64,000 nucleotides of DNA from Rhizorhapis suberifaciens (GTDB taxonomy: Bacteria; Pseudomonadota; Alphaproteobacteria; Sphingomonadales; Sphingomonadaceae), in NCBI RefSeq assembly GCF_014200045.1, contig NZ_JACHOV010000002.1, forward strand, positions 329,843 to 393,842, read 5' to 3'. Shown in pieces: positions 54,398 through 63,478 of the stretch. Within the stretch, counting starts at the first letter, position 1, and each line of letters starts with the position of its first letter. The position numbers and the translations under genes were made by a program. The notes below the pieces were generated by a model. The model worked only from the letters and a program-made list of their open reading frames with translations. It did no database searches and was not told where the DNA came from.

Positions 54398-55168
54398 TCA
54401 GTCCCGGTCCCGTTGCCGGGGATGACCCGTCGCCACTACCCCGCCGGACAGATCCTTCACCCAGGGATAACGCTTCGCGACCTCATCGGTGTAGCCGAGA
54501 TTGAAGACGGTCGGGCTTTTTTCCTTCCGCTCATGCCGTTCGTAGAAGGTGCCGAACAGACGATCCCAGAAGAAATTGGTGATGCCGTAATTGCCCTTTT
54601 CATCATGAAAGTGATGGGCCATGTGCCGCGCCTTCATCGCTGCGAGGGTTTTGTTCTTCGGCTTGTACGAGAGATGCTGGATGCAGTGGCAGAACTCGTA
54701 GATACAGGTGGTGACGAGTCCTGCGGACAGAGCTATGGCGGCTCCGCCTATGCCGCCAATGGCATAGCCGATCGGCGCCGTGGCGATGGCGATGGTGGGC
54801 AGCGTCGTGTGCAGCGCGCCGAAAAGCACCTCCAGATGATTGGGATCCTGATGATGATCATAGTGAATGCGCTTCCAGGTCGCGGCCATGAGAGGAAGCT
54901 TGAACATCCAGTTGCTATGCAGCACCCATCGATGCAGCGTGTACCATGCCAGGGGGTAGAGCAGGATCGCAATCGCCACCGACGCCAATGTGGGAACAAG
55001 GGGGGCAGGGCGATAGACCCAAACGGCCGCGGATAGAGCCGCCAGGCCCAAATATGCGATGATCGCCGGATATTGGAAATAGGCGACGACCAGTTCCCGC
55101 AAAGTCATGCGATCCAGATGATGCGAGCGCTTCCAGAAGCTCTGTTGCTGCATGTCAGCCGTGTTCAC
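54398..55168 (-). CDS. Fatty-acid hydroxylase (sterol desaturase superfamily)
   Basis: Membrane di-iron hydroxylase with the full set of His boxes: HRWVLH, HYDHH, HCIQH, and HMAHHFHDEKGNYG. Four hydrophobic segments surround them. The layout is that of FA2H/Scs7-like enzymes, which 2-hydroxylate the acyl chain of ceramides. Sphingomonad glycosphingolipids carry amide-linked 2-hydroxymyristate, so this is a good candidate for that step. GTG at 55168 has AGAGG at proper spacing; ATG at 55153 is the alternative. Same strand as the candidate ceramide synthase. Confidence 0.8.
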   Translation of the reverse strand: MNTADMQQQSFWKRSHHLDRMTLRELVVAYFQYPAIIAYLGLAALSAAVWVYRPAPLVPTLASVAIAILLYPLAWYTLHRWVLHSNWMFKLPLMAATWKRIHYDHHQDPNHLEVLFGALHTTLPTIAIATAPIGYAIGGIGGAAIALSAGLVTTCIYEFCHCIQHLSYKPKNKTLAAMKARHMAHHFHDEKGNYGITNFFWDRLFGTFYERHERKEKSPTVFNLGYTDEVAKRYPWVKDLSGGVVATGHPRQRDRD

Positions 55169-55309
55169 GTCAAAACCTCTTTGCCGTCTTTGCGCGTCAC
55201 GTGGGTGGCGGACGCTCCTTATAACTGTCGCCTATCATCCCGCAATAAGGCGGTTTTAGGACAAGCGCGCATTTTCACCGCCATATTTAGGTGCGGTCCG
55301 CCTCAACCG

Positions 55310-56404
55310 CTACTCCTCGGTCCGGACGAGAACGGTTTCGCCCACCAGCAGGAAGAGGATGAAAGGCGCCCATGCAGCCATCAACGGCGGATAAGCGCCA
55401 AGGTTGCCCATGGCGAGGGCGAAATTATCCGCGACGAAATAGGCAAAGCCCAACGCCATGCCAAGCACCGCGCGGATGAAGAGCTTACCTGATCGGGCGA
55501 GCCCAAAGGCCGCAACCGCACCCAGCAGCGGCATCAACATGGCCGAAAGCGGACCTGAAATCTTGTGCCACAGATTCGCCTCAAGCGACTGAATAGGCCT
55601 TCCTGCGTCCTTCAAATCGCTGATGGCGGCGCGCAGTTCTCCGAAGGAAAGACCGTCTGGATCGACTTTCGACAGCGTGAACTGGTCCGGGCGCACTTCC
55701 GGAGCCACGCGTACGGAACCGATCCTTTCCTGCGTGCCGCGAGCGACGTCGAAGCGCACGGCGTTTTCCAACTGCCACATTCCATCGGCATAATGCGCCC
55801 CCGGAGCCTTGGTGATGCTGCCCAGGACATTGTCGGTCCGTGTGAAGATGCGCACATCGCCCAAGCGCGTATTCGTGCCGCGTCCTTGCACGGTGCCAGC
55901 CTGTATCAGTTGCCCCCCATCACGTACCCACACGTTCGTTTTCACGCCGCTGTCCCGAGGAATCGGGCCATATTCCACCTGCTGCCAGGCGTCGAGCGAT
56001 GCATTGGCACGCACGACGATTCGCTCATCAAAGGCAAAGCTGATGACCGCCACGGCCGTGCTGGCAAGAACGAGCGGCGCAAGCACCTGATGCGCGGATA
56101 GACCCGCCGCCTTCATCGAAATGACCTCGCTGTTCTGATTGAGTGTCGCGAGGGTGATAAGAGTGCCGAGCAATACCGAAAAGGGCAGGAAACGGTCTAC
56201 GATTTGTGGCACGCGCAGGCCGATATAACGCCACAGCTCCGCATCCCCATTACCGGGATAAGCCAAAATTTTCCCCGATTCGCCCAGCAGATCGAGCGTT
56301 TGCAGAACCAGCACAAGCATCGCCAGGACGGCAAAGGTGCGGAGCAGGAACATTTTGGCCATGTAGAAGGCCATGGTTTTGGATGGAAAGAACTGCAACT
56401 GCAT
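55310..56404 (-). CDS. LptG-like permease (YjgP/YjgQ family)
   Basis: Six membrane helices arranged three and three around a periplasmic beta-jellyroll (about residues 130-260). QNSEVISMKAAGLSAHQVL is the conserved cytoplasmic coupling loop that contacts the LptB ATPase. In other bacteria LptFG with LptB lifts lipopolysaccharide out of the inner membrane. It lies 3 bases after the LptF-like gene inside a sphingolipid gene cluster, so its cargo here may be glycosphingolipid. Confidence 0.85.
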   Translation of the reverse strand: MQLQFFPSKTMAFYMAKMFLLRTFAVLAMLVLVLQTLDLLGESGKILAYPGNGDAELWRYIGLRVPQIVDRFLPFSVLLGTLITLATLNQNSEVISMKAAGLSAHQVLAPLVLASTAVAVISFAFDERIVVRANASLDAWQQVEYGPIPRDSGVKTNVWVRDGGQLIQAGTVQGRGTNTRLGDVRIFTRTDNVLGSITKAPGAHYADGMWQLENAVRFDVARGTQERIGSVRVAPEVRPDQFTLSKVDPDGLSFGELRAAISDLKDAGRPIQSLEANLWHKISGPLSAMLMPLLGAVAAFGLARSGKLFIRAVLGMALGFAYFVADNFALAMGNLGAYPPLMAAWAPFILFLLVGETVLVRTEE

Positions 56405-56407
56405 AGC

Positions 56408-57613
56408 TCAGGTCACCTGATGGAGTTTGCGGCGACCAAAGCGGAACCATTTGCCGATCCACTTCCCGCTCTTTGCAAAGGCACGTTCAAGCGCGCCGAT
56501 CGGCTGTCCTCCTGGCCGATGGGCGCTTACATGATACATCCAGAATATAAGGCCGCTGAACAGGAGAAAGGGCACCCACAGCGCGATGAACGGACTTATG
56601 ATGCCAAGTGCTCCCAGCGATTCTGCATATTCATTGATCTTGTGATACGTCACTATGAAAACGATCGAGAGGAAGACGCCCAGCGCGGACGTTGATCGTT
56701 TTGGCGGGATTGCAAAGGCGATCGCCGCAAGCGGCAACAGAAGCATCATTGCCACCTCGACCAGTCGGAAGTGGAAATTGGCGCGGGCTTCGTTGCGTAG
56801 TTTTTCGCTGGGATTGCTGTCGCTGCCAGCCTTTACCAGCTCCGGTATCGTCAATTCAAGATCAGCATCGCCCCGGCCGCGGAACGCCTCTATCTGTGGC
56901 AGGTCGATAGGCAGGTCGTGCGAGCTGAAGCTGAGGATGCGTGGGGCCCTGTATTTCGGCGATTCATGCACCAGCACGCCATTTTTCAGTCGGAAAATAA
57001 TCGTGTCCGGATCGTCGGTCGCGAGAAAAGTGCCCTGAGCCGCGGTGACAGCAAGGGATTGACCGCTCTTGTCCTCGATTCGCACGAAAATGCCGTAGAG
57101 ATCGCGGCCATTATCGCGGCTTTCCTCAATCCTGAGGGTCATCCGCTTTCCCAGATTGGTAAATTCGCCCACCTTGACCGATGCGCCCAATGCCCCTGAA
57201 CGCAATTCGAAGCGAAGCCCTTCATAGGCATAGCGGGCATAAGGTTGCACGAAGCCCACAATTGCCAGATTCACCAGTGCAAGGGCGATGGCATACATAT
57301 AGGGCACCCGGAGCAGCCGTCCGTAGCTGAGGCCCACCGCACGCAGAACATCGAGTTCGGACGTTAATGCCAGCCGCCGAAATGCCAGTAAAATGCCAAG
57401 CATCAGCCCGATAGGGATGCCGAGCGACAGATATTCCGGAATGAGATTGGCCAGCATGCGCCACACCACGCTGACCGGCCCGCCCTCCGCTGCCACGAAA
57501 TCGAAAAGGCGCAGCATCTTGTCCAGGACGAGCAACATGGCGGCGATAACCAATGTCCCAAGAAGGGGCAAGGCGATCTGCCGAGCGAGATAGCGGTCGG
57601 TGGCGCTAAGCAT
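56408..57613 (-). CDS. LptF-like permease (YjgP/YjgQ family)
   Basis: Partner of the LptG-like protein: N-terminal DRYLARQIALPLLGTLVIAA, coupling loop RRLALTSELDVLRAVGLSYG, a periplasmic domain with TLRIEESRDNGRDLYGIFVR in part, and three C-terminal helices. The C-terminal end is basic. ATG at 57613 is preferred to the TTG two codons upstream. The pair forms the first two genes read leftward from the divergent region shared with the DUF2141 gene. Confidence 0.85.
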   Translation of the reverse strand: MLSATDRYLARQIALPLLGTLVIAAMLLVLDKMLRLFDFVAAEGGPVSVVWRMLANLIPEYLSLGIPIGLMLGILLAFRRLALTSELDVLRAVGLSYGRLLRVPYMYAIALALVNLAIVGFVQPYARYAYEGLRFELRSGALGASVKVGEFTNLGKRMTLRIEESRDNGRDLYGIFVRIEDKSGQSLAVTAAQGTFLATDDPDTIIFRLKNGVLVHESPKYRAPRILSFSSHDLPIDLPQIEAFRGRGDADLELTIPELVKAGSDSNPSEKLRNEARANFHFRLVEVAMMLLLPLAAIAFAIPPKRSTSALGVFLSIVFIVTYHKINEYAESLGALGIISPFIALWVPFLLFSGLIFWMYHVSAHRPGGQPIGALERAFAKSGKWIGKWFRFGRRKLHQVT

Positions 57614-57740
57614 TTTCAATATCTCGTCGTCCCGTCACCATGTTTTGGCCGCAAATACTATCCATATCGCTAGGCGGGGCAAACAGGACCGCCCGGTTTG
57701 CAGCGTCAGCCGGGCTATAGCTTCCAGGAGTCTATTGGTC

Positions 57741-58271
57741 ATGTTGAAATTTGCGGCGAAATCAGTGGCAGTGGCAGCTTCTGCCGCTTTCACCTTGTTT
57801 CTGCCCCTGGGCGCCGAAGCGGCCGCGATCGGTCCGCATGCCGCCATGTGCGACAATGGCGCGAGCGCTGTACTCGTTCAGGTCGAAGGTTTGAAAAGCC
57901 GGACCGGCAAGATTCGGGTGCAGCTTTATACCAGCAACAGCCGAACTTTCCTTGAGAAGGGTGAGTGGCTGGAACGAGTCGAGGTGCCAGTTCCCTCCTC
58001 GGGTGTCGCAGATGTCTGCGTTCCTGTTCCCAAGCCTGGCAATTATGCTGTTTATGTCCGGCACGACGCGAATGGGAATGGCAAGAGCGATCGAAAGGAT
58101 GGCGGCGGCTTCTCGGGCAATCCCGATGTCAGTCTGAGCGATCTGGTCATGAAGAAAAAGCCCAGCATGAGCAAGACGCAGTTTTCCGTGGGCAACGAAA
58201 CCCGGCCGATCCGGGTAGTCATGAATTATGTTCAGGGGCTCTCTTTTCAGCCGCTGAAACAATATAGATAG
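57741..58271 (+). CDS. DUF2141 secreted protein
   Basis: A signal peptide (about residues 1-28, ending GAEAAA) precedes a DUF2141 domain, recognisable from VEGLKSRTGKIRVQLY and YAVYVRHDANGNGKSD, an EF-hand-like acidic loop in a beta-sandwich. Function unknown. The ATG at 57741 has AGGAG upstream; the longer open frame would remove the signal peptide start. It is 14 bases before the lipid kinase gene, so the two are probably cotranscribed. Confidence 0.82.
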   Translation: MLKFAAKSVAVAASAAFTLFLPLGAEAAAIGPHAAMCDNGASAVLVQVEGLKSRTGKIRVQLYTSNSRTFLEKGEWLERVEVPVPSSGVADVCVPVPKPGNYAVYVRHDANGNGKSDRKDGGGFSGNPDVSLSDLVMKKKPSMSKTQFSVGNETRPIRVVMNYVQGLSFQPLKQYR

Positions 58272-58285
58272 GTGGCACAGCCGCG

Positions 58286-59260
58286 ATGGTTTGCGTAGCG
58301 CTTTTGTCCAATCCCAAATCGACAGGCAACCGTGCCATGTTGCCACGTGTGCGCAGCCATTGCGTCAATCATCCCGACATCTTCCACTATGAGGTGGAGC
58401 ATGTCGATCAGATCGGGCGCGCGCTGCAAACTATAGCTCGCGTCAACCCCGCGGTGATAGTCATCAATGGCGGCGACGGTACGGTACAGGCAGCGCTGAC
58501 CGAATTGTATCAGGGCGAACATTTCAAGGGCAAGGTGCCGCCTATTGCAGTGCTGCCTAACGGAAAAACCAATTTGATTGCCCTGGACCTGGGCACCTAT
58601 GGCGATCCGCTGAAGGCGCTGGACCGGATCGTGGATCTCGCCAAAACCGGCCTTGATGACCATGTAGTGGCACGTGAACTGATTTCGCTGTCGGACGGCC
58701 AAGCGGGAAGCCGGCCAGTGCTGGGCATGTTCCTGGGCGGAGCGGGTCTTGCCGACTATATCCTATATTGTCGCCACCATATCTATCCCTTGGGACTTTC
58801 CAATGGGCTCAGTCACTTCCTGACGGCGGTGGCGGTCATATTTTCGCTGCTGCTAGGGATTAGTGGGAAATATATGCCGCCCAAGACAAGGCCCATAAAA
58901 GTCTCTCTTATTCGGGAGGGGCAATTGCGGGGTCGTTTTTCGTTGCTGATCGTCACGACTTTGGAACGACTGCTGTTGGGCGCGCGCACGGGGTTGAGCA
59001 ATGAGGCGGTCGGCAGCATGAAGCTGATGGCCGTGGATCACAGCCTGTCGGCGCTGTTCCGGATGCTTTTCGCTAGCGTTTCCGGCAAATTAGGAAAACG
59101 GAAGCTGACCGGCATCCATCTTGAGCGGGGCGACATGATCCGCATTGAGGGCGAACATAGCAGCGTCATCCTGGACGGGGAGCTGTTCCAGGCGGATCCT
59201 GGACATCCTATCGTGCTGACGTCCACCGCGCCGGTGCCTTTCCTGCGCCTCGCCGCCTGA
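58286..59260 (+). CDS. Diacylglycerol-kinase-family lipid kinase
   Basis: The N-terminal catalytic half has VALLSNPKSTGN and the nucleotide loop VINGGDGTVQAAL of the DAGK/sphingosine-kinase fold; the C-terminal beta-sandwich ends with VILDGELFQADPGHPIVL, the usual DGE motif. The ceramide kinase CpgB of Caulobacter belongs to this family and also lies in a sphingolipid cluster, so a ceramide or sphingoid-base kinase is more likely here than a plain diacylglycerol kinase. Substrate not proven by sequence. Confidence 0.85.
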   Translation: MVCVALLSNPKSTGNRAMLPRVRSHCVNHPDIFHYEVEHVDQIGRALQTIARVNPAVIVINGGDGTVQAALTELYQGEHFKGKVPPIAVLPNGKTNLIALDLGTYGDPLKALDRIVDLAKTGLDDHVVARELISLSDGQAGSRPVLGMFLGGAGLADYILYCRHHIYPLGLSNGLSHFLTAVAVIFSLLLGISGKYMPPKTRPIKVSLIREGQLRGRFSLLIVTTLERLLLGARTGLSNEAVGSMKLMAVDHSLSALFRMLFASVSGKLGKRKLTGIHLERGDMIRIEGEHSSVILDGELFQADPGHPIVLTSTAPVPFLRLAA

Positions 59261-59299
59261 GGCTTCTATTTCATGCTTTCAGTGCTAGGCTGAACAGCC

Positions 59300-60214
59300 A
59301 TGAAGAGCTGTGAACCCTCTCTTCCGGCGCTCGTCGCAGCGGAGCTAGCCGAGCCGGTCAATCCGCTTGTCGAACTGATGGCCAAGGCGCTCGCGGACCA
59401 ATATCCCGGCGCGGCGCGAGCGGTCCTTTTCTATGGTTCGTGCCTTAGGCAGCAGCAGCTTGAAGGGTTGATGCTCGACTTCTACCTGATCGTTTCCGAT
59501 TATCGGTCGGCTTATCGCAAACGTTGGTTGGCCGCCGCGAACCGCCTGATCCCTCCCAATGTCTTTCCTTTCGCTCATGAAGGACTGGCCGCCAAATATG
59601 CCGTGTTGAGCGAAGCCGATTTTGCAAGGTTGAACAGCATGAAGGCCGACAATGTCTCGGTCTGGGCACGATTTGCCCAACCCTCGCGGCTGGTGTGGGT
59701 GGCAGAAGAGGCCGCGCGATCAAGCGTTATCGAAGCAGTCTCGCAGGCAGCTCCCACTCTGTTCAGGCTTGCTGCACCAGCCGTCAGGTCCTCGGTTGGA
59801 GAGGGTCTTGCTTATTGGCGCACCGGATTTGACCTGACCTATAATGCAGAGCTACGGGCAGAGCGAAAGGGGCGTTCCGCTTCTATCATAGACGCCGATG
59901 AGGAGCGCTATCGCCGCTTTACCACTCCTGTGCAAAAGGCGGCCAATCTGGCGCCCGAGCAATCCTACACGGAGTCCGAAATAGCGGCCAATGCGCGACT
60001 CTGGCGTCGATTGCAGCGCCGGGGCAAGCGGCTGACACTGCTCCGGCTCGCCAAGGCGAGTCTCACTTTCGCGGGAGGCATCGATTATCTCGCCTGGAAG
60101 ATAAATCGGCACGCCGGCACTGACATAAGGATCAAGCCGTGGCAGCGTCGCTGGCCCCTTTTGGGAGCAGTCAGCTTGTTGCCGCGGCTGTGGTCTCGGG
60201 GCGCCGTTCGCTGA
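59300..60214 (+). CDS. Tam41-like nucleotidyltransferase
   Basis: The product starts with a nucleotidyltransferase core: VLFYGSCLR (Y45-G46-S47) and LDFYLIVSDYRSAYRKRWLA, in which D60 is the expected metal-binding acid. FAHEGLAAKYAVL follows, and the C-terminal half is helical and basic. The layout recalls Tam41, the mitochondrial CDP-diacylglycerol synthase. Standing beside a lipid kinase it could activate a lipid phosphate with CTP. The assignment is by motif and context. The 3' end overlaps the convergent kinase gene by 44 bases. Confidence 0.65.
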   Translation: MKSCEPSLPALVAAELAEPVNPLVELMAKALADQYPGAARAVLFYGSCLRQQQLEGLMLDFYLIVSDYRSAYRKRWLAAANRLIPPNVFPFAHEGLAAKYAVLSEADFARLNSMKADNVSVWARFAQPSRLVWVAEEAARSSVIEAVSQAAPTLFRLAAPAVRSSVGEGLAYWRTGFDLTYNAELRAERKGRSASIIDADEERYRRFTTPVQKAANLAPEQSYTESEIAANARLWRRLQRRGKRLTLLRLAKASLTFAGGIDYLAWKINRHAGTDIRIKPWQRRWPLLGAVSLLPRLWSRGAVR

Positions 60215-62111
60215 CCGGGCCTTTAAGGGCCTGGCCGATGGCCGCTGAAAGCGCGGCGATGGTATAGGGCTTGCGCAGTAATTGGCACCCATCGAACATT
60301 GCGGCGTCGTCAATGTCACCGGCAAAGCCGGATACGAACAGAACCGGCATTGACGCATGCGATTTGCGGAGGAGGGCCACCATCTCCGGCCCGGTCATAT
60401 CGGGCATCAGAACGTCCGAAATGATAAGCTGGATTTCGGGATGGCTTGTCAGCAACGCAGCGGCTTTCAAGGGGTGATCGCAAGCGATCGGCTGATGGCC
60501 CAAATCGATGAGAGCATCGATCGTCGCCGAAAGAACGCGAGGGTCGTCTTCCACCACCAATATTGTTGATTCGCCATCATGTTCGACCCGTTCCAGGGCG
60601 GACACATTTTGCACCAGGTCAGCAGTCCGTTCCTCCACGACATGTTGACGCGGTAGATAGAGCAGCACTTCGGTGCCTTCGCCGACCGCCGATATGATCT
60701 GGATCTCTCCCCGGCATTGCCCCACAAAACCGAAAAGTTGGCTGAGACCAAGTCCTGTACCCTTGCCCACCGCCTTGGTGGTAAAGAAGGGTTCGAATAC
60801 CCGCGAAAGCACCTCTGGCGGCATGCCGCAGCCCGTATCCCTGACGCTCAGCACGATATAGTCGCCGGCAGGGCATTCGCCGATCTCGCCCTCATGTAGC
60901 TGCGCTTGACGTGTGGATATGGTGAGCGTGCCCCGTCCATCCATGGCGTCGCGGGCGTTTACAGCCAGATTGAGAATCGCGTTTTCCAGCTGATGGCGGT
61001 CAACCCATATTTTCCAACCCTGAGTACCCGGCGCGGTTTCGACCCTGATCTGATCGCCAATTGTGCGGTCGATAAGCTCGGTCATTTCGCAAATGAGATT
61101 ATCCGGGTCGATGACCTGCGGCAGTAGCGGTTCGGACCGGGCGAACGCCAAAAGGCGGCGGGTCAGGGCAGAGGCCCGGTTCGCCCCTTCCATCGCGTTG
61201 GCGATGTGGCGTTCGGCATGGGCCGGATCCTGATGCAGCTTACGCCGGGCGAGTTCCAAGCCGCCCACAACGACTGCGAGCATATTGTTGAAATCATGGG
61301 CTATGCCGCCCGTCAGCTGCCCGACAGCCTCCATCTTCTGCATCTGCCGCAGGCTTTCTTCGGCGGCGGCGCGTTCACCGGCTTCGCGATGGAGTTCCTC
61401 ATTGGCGATCTTCAGTTCAAGGGTGCGCGATGTGACCGCGTCTTCCAGATCGGCGGCGCGAAGCGACTCCGCTTCGGCAAGACGGCGGGCATGACGACGG
61501 TCGCTGAGCGCGGCATTGGCGGCCCAGCCCATGCCAAGCGCGCCGACCAGGATGATAAGGCCGAAGATGCGGTAGGTGCTCGACAAAGCTTCAGAGCGGA
61601 TCTCGGTATCGCTGACGGCTTGGCTGCGCTTTTCCAGCACGGCCTCTTCGGCCTTGATAACCTGTTTTAAAAGGGAGTTGATGCGCGCGAGGCTTTGGGC
61701 ACGACCTGCTTGGTGAAAGCGTGCCAGTGAGCCCATTTTCTGGTCATAGCTGGTGCGCAGTGCAATGTCGTTCAGTTCCTGCCCGCGCTGCAGATAGGCA
61801 TCCCGGAGCTGCGCCACGAGAGCCCTTTGCGAGGAGTCCTTGCGTGTTTCGCGCGCCAGAAGTTCCAGCTGCTGTCCCGCCTTGCCCCATTCGGATTGAT
61901 AGACGCGGCCGACATTCTTGTCGGTGCTGATCACGTAGCGGGCGAGGGTGGATTCCGATCGGGAGATGGTCGCATCCAGGGCGCGGGCGATGTTCATCAC
62001 CACAAAACTATGCCGCTGAGACGTTAGGGCATTGTCCCGTTCCCTGCTGGCCTGAGATACGAAAAACAGCAGAGCTGCGAGGGTAAGCGAAAGCCCTGCC
62101 GCGAAAAACAA
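60171..62111 (-). CDS. Hybrid sensor histidine kinase with C-terminal receiver
   Basis: Membrane helix at the N-terminus, an extracytoplasmic helical sensor (about residues 23-170, CHASE3-like), a second helix, then HisKA with the phosphate site in GGIAHDFNNMLAV, an ATPase domain (NLAVNARDAMDG, DTGCGMPPEV, GTGLGLSQ) and a receiver (IISDVLMPDMTG). No separate regulator gene is adjacent. TTG at 62111 is the first usual start codon, but it lies inside the first helix. A near-perfect ribosome site (GGAGGAG, 62175-62181) sits 6 bases before an in-frame ATA at 62168, which would add 19 residues. It follows spt on the same strand in reverse order of distance from the ACP gene. Confidence 0.88.
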   Translation of the reverse strand: MFFAAGLSLTLAALLFFVSQASRERDNALTSQRHSFVVMNIARALDATISRSESTLARYVISTDKNVGRVYQSEWGKAGQQLELLARETRKDSSQRALVAQLRDAYLQRGQELNDIALRTSYDQKMGSLARFHQAGRAQSLARINSLLKQVIKAEEAVLEKRSQAVSDTEIRSEALSSTYRIFGLIILVGALGMGWAANAALSDRRHARRLAEAESLRAADLEDAVTSRTLELKIANEELHREAGERAAAEESLRQMQKMEAVGQLTGGIAHDFNNMLAVVVGGLELARRKLHQDPAHAERHIANAMEGANRASALTRRLLAFARSEPLLPQVIDPDNLICEMTELIDRTIGDQIRVETAPGTQGWKIWVDRHQLENAILNLAVNARDAMDGRGTLTISTRQAQLHEGEIGECPAGDYIVLSVRDTGCGMPPEVLSRVFEPFFTTKAVGKGTGLGLSQLFGFVGQCRGEIQIISAVGEGTEVLLYLPRQHVVEERTADLVQNVSALERVEHDGESTILVVEDDPRVLSATIDALIDLGHQPIACDHPLKAAALLTSHPEIQLIISDVLMPDMTGPEMVALLRKSHASMPVLFVSGFAGDIDDAAMFDGCQLLRKPYTIAALSAAIGQALKGPVSERRPETTAAATS

Positions 62112-62253
62112 TGGCAGGAAGCGTGCGATCAGCGCTTGTAGGCGCGCGTTCGGCTCATCGATGAATATGTGCCGCTCCTCCGATTTTCTTTCAACATAGC
62201 CTATGCGATGACTCGTGCAAAGATACCGTTTTGACGCCGGAACCGATTAGTCT

Positions 62254-63459
62254 CTAGTTGATACACCCGACTAAGCGCCCGGCGGTTGCGAACATCTCTA
62301 TGATCTGTCCGACCTGCTCACCCGAATGCTCCGCGCATAGGGAGCAACGCAGGAGGAAGGTGCCGGCGGGGGTCGCAGGCGGGCGAGCCATGTTGACATA
62401 GAGGCCCAGCTCCAGCAGCGCCTGCCACATGGCCACGGCCTGTGTCTGATCGGTCAGCATCACCGCAATAATGGCGGATTGAGGCGTTTCCGTGCCGAGC
62501 TTGAACCCAAGGTCGGTGAGACCCTTATGAAGGCGGCGGCTGTTTTCCCAAAGGTGCGCCCGCTTGTCAGCGGCATGCATCAGCTTGCGGATTGACGTCG
62601 CGGCGGTCGCTACGACGCTGGGTGGCAGCGAAGCGGTGAATACATAAGGCCTGCAGACAAGGCGGAGCACGTCGAACTTGGGATGGTTGGAGACACAGAA
62701 GCCGCCGACCGTGCCGACCGATTTGGAAAAGGTGCCGACGACGAAGTCAATGTCGCCTTCACAGCCCAGTTCCTCGAACACGCCCCGGCCATTTGGACCG
62801 AAAAAACCCATGCCGTGCGCTTCATCGCAAAGGATCATCGTGTTCGGGTGTTTCTTTACCGCCGCGACCATTGCGGGCAGGGGGGCAATGTCGCCCAGCA
62901 TCGAATAGACGCCTTCCAGGACGACGAGCTTTTGCGCTTCGGCAGGAAGACGGCCAAGGCGCTTGTCGAGGTCCTCGACACTGTTATGGCGGAAACGGAC
63001 GATCTCCGCATTGCCAAGCGAGCAGCCGTCATAGATCGACGCATGGCTATCAGCGTCCAGCACCACATAGTCGCCCTTGCCGGCGAGCGTAGAGATCATG
63101 CCGAGATTGGCCTGATAACCGGTTGAAAAGACCATGGCGTGGCTGGTGCCGTAAAATTCCTTCAACGCCTCTTCGCATTCCTTATGGCCCTGATAAGTGC
63201 CGTTGAGAACGCGGCTGCCGGTCGTGCCCGAACCGAAATTATCAAGCGCGTCCTTCCCTGACTGAATCACATCGGGATCGAAGGTCATGCCCATATAATT
63301 ATAGGTGCCGAGCAGAATCGTTTCCTTGCCCTTGATAATCGCGAGGGTCGGGGATTTCACCTCGTCCATCACAATGGCGAAGGGATCGCGTACGCCTGTG
63401 GCCAGCAGCGCTTCGCGTTCGGCGATAAGAGGATCGAATTTGGAGAAAAGGTCAGTCAT
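62254..63459 (-). CDS. spt: Serine palmitoyltransferase
   Basis: PLP enzyme of the alpha-oxoamine synthase family that condenses serine with a palmitoyl thioester, the first step of sphingolipid synthesis. The cofactor lysine is K246 in GTFSKSVGTVGG; H139 (DADSHAS) stacks on the ring and D212 (CDEAHG) holds its nitrogen. LGTYNYMGMTFDPDV, FSTGYQANLGMISTLAGKGD in part and RPPATPAGTFLLRCS match the soluble Sphingomonas paucimobilis enzyme closely as I recall it. It lies just downstream of the ACP gene. Confidence 0.96.
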   Translation of the reverse strand: MTDLFSKFDPLIAEREALLATGVRDPFAIVMDEVKSPTLAIIKGKETILLGTYNYMGMTFDPDVIQSGKDALDNFGSGTTGSRVLNGTYQGHKECEEALKEFYGTSHAMVFSTGYQANLGMISTLAGKGDYVVLDADSHASIYDGCSLGNAEIVRFRHNSVEDLDKRLGRLPAEAQKLVVLEGVYSMLGDIAPLPAMVAAVKKHPNTMILCDEAHGMGFFGPNGRGVFEELGCEGDIDFVVGTFSKSVGTVGGFCVSNHPKFDVLRLVCRPYVFTASLPPSVVATAATSIRKLMHAADKRAHLWENSRRLHKGLTDLGFKLGTETPQSAIIAVMLTDQTQAVAMWQALLELGLYVNMARPPATPAGTFLLRCSLCAEHSGEQVGQIIEMFATAGRLVGCIN

Positions 63460-63478
63460 ATCCGTTTTCTAATTTCCC

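Noticed and set aside
55565..56695. Plus-strand frames opposite lptG and lptF
   Set aside because: They are shadows of the two permease genes, whose helices and coupling loops are clear on the minus strand.
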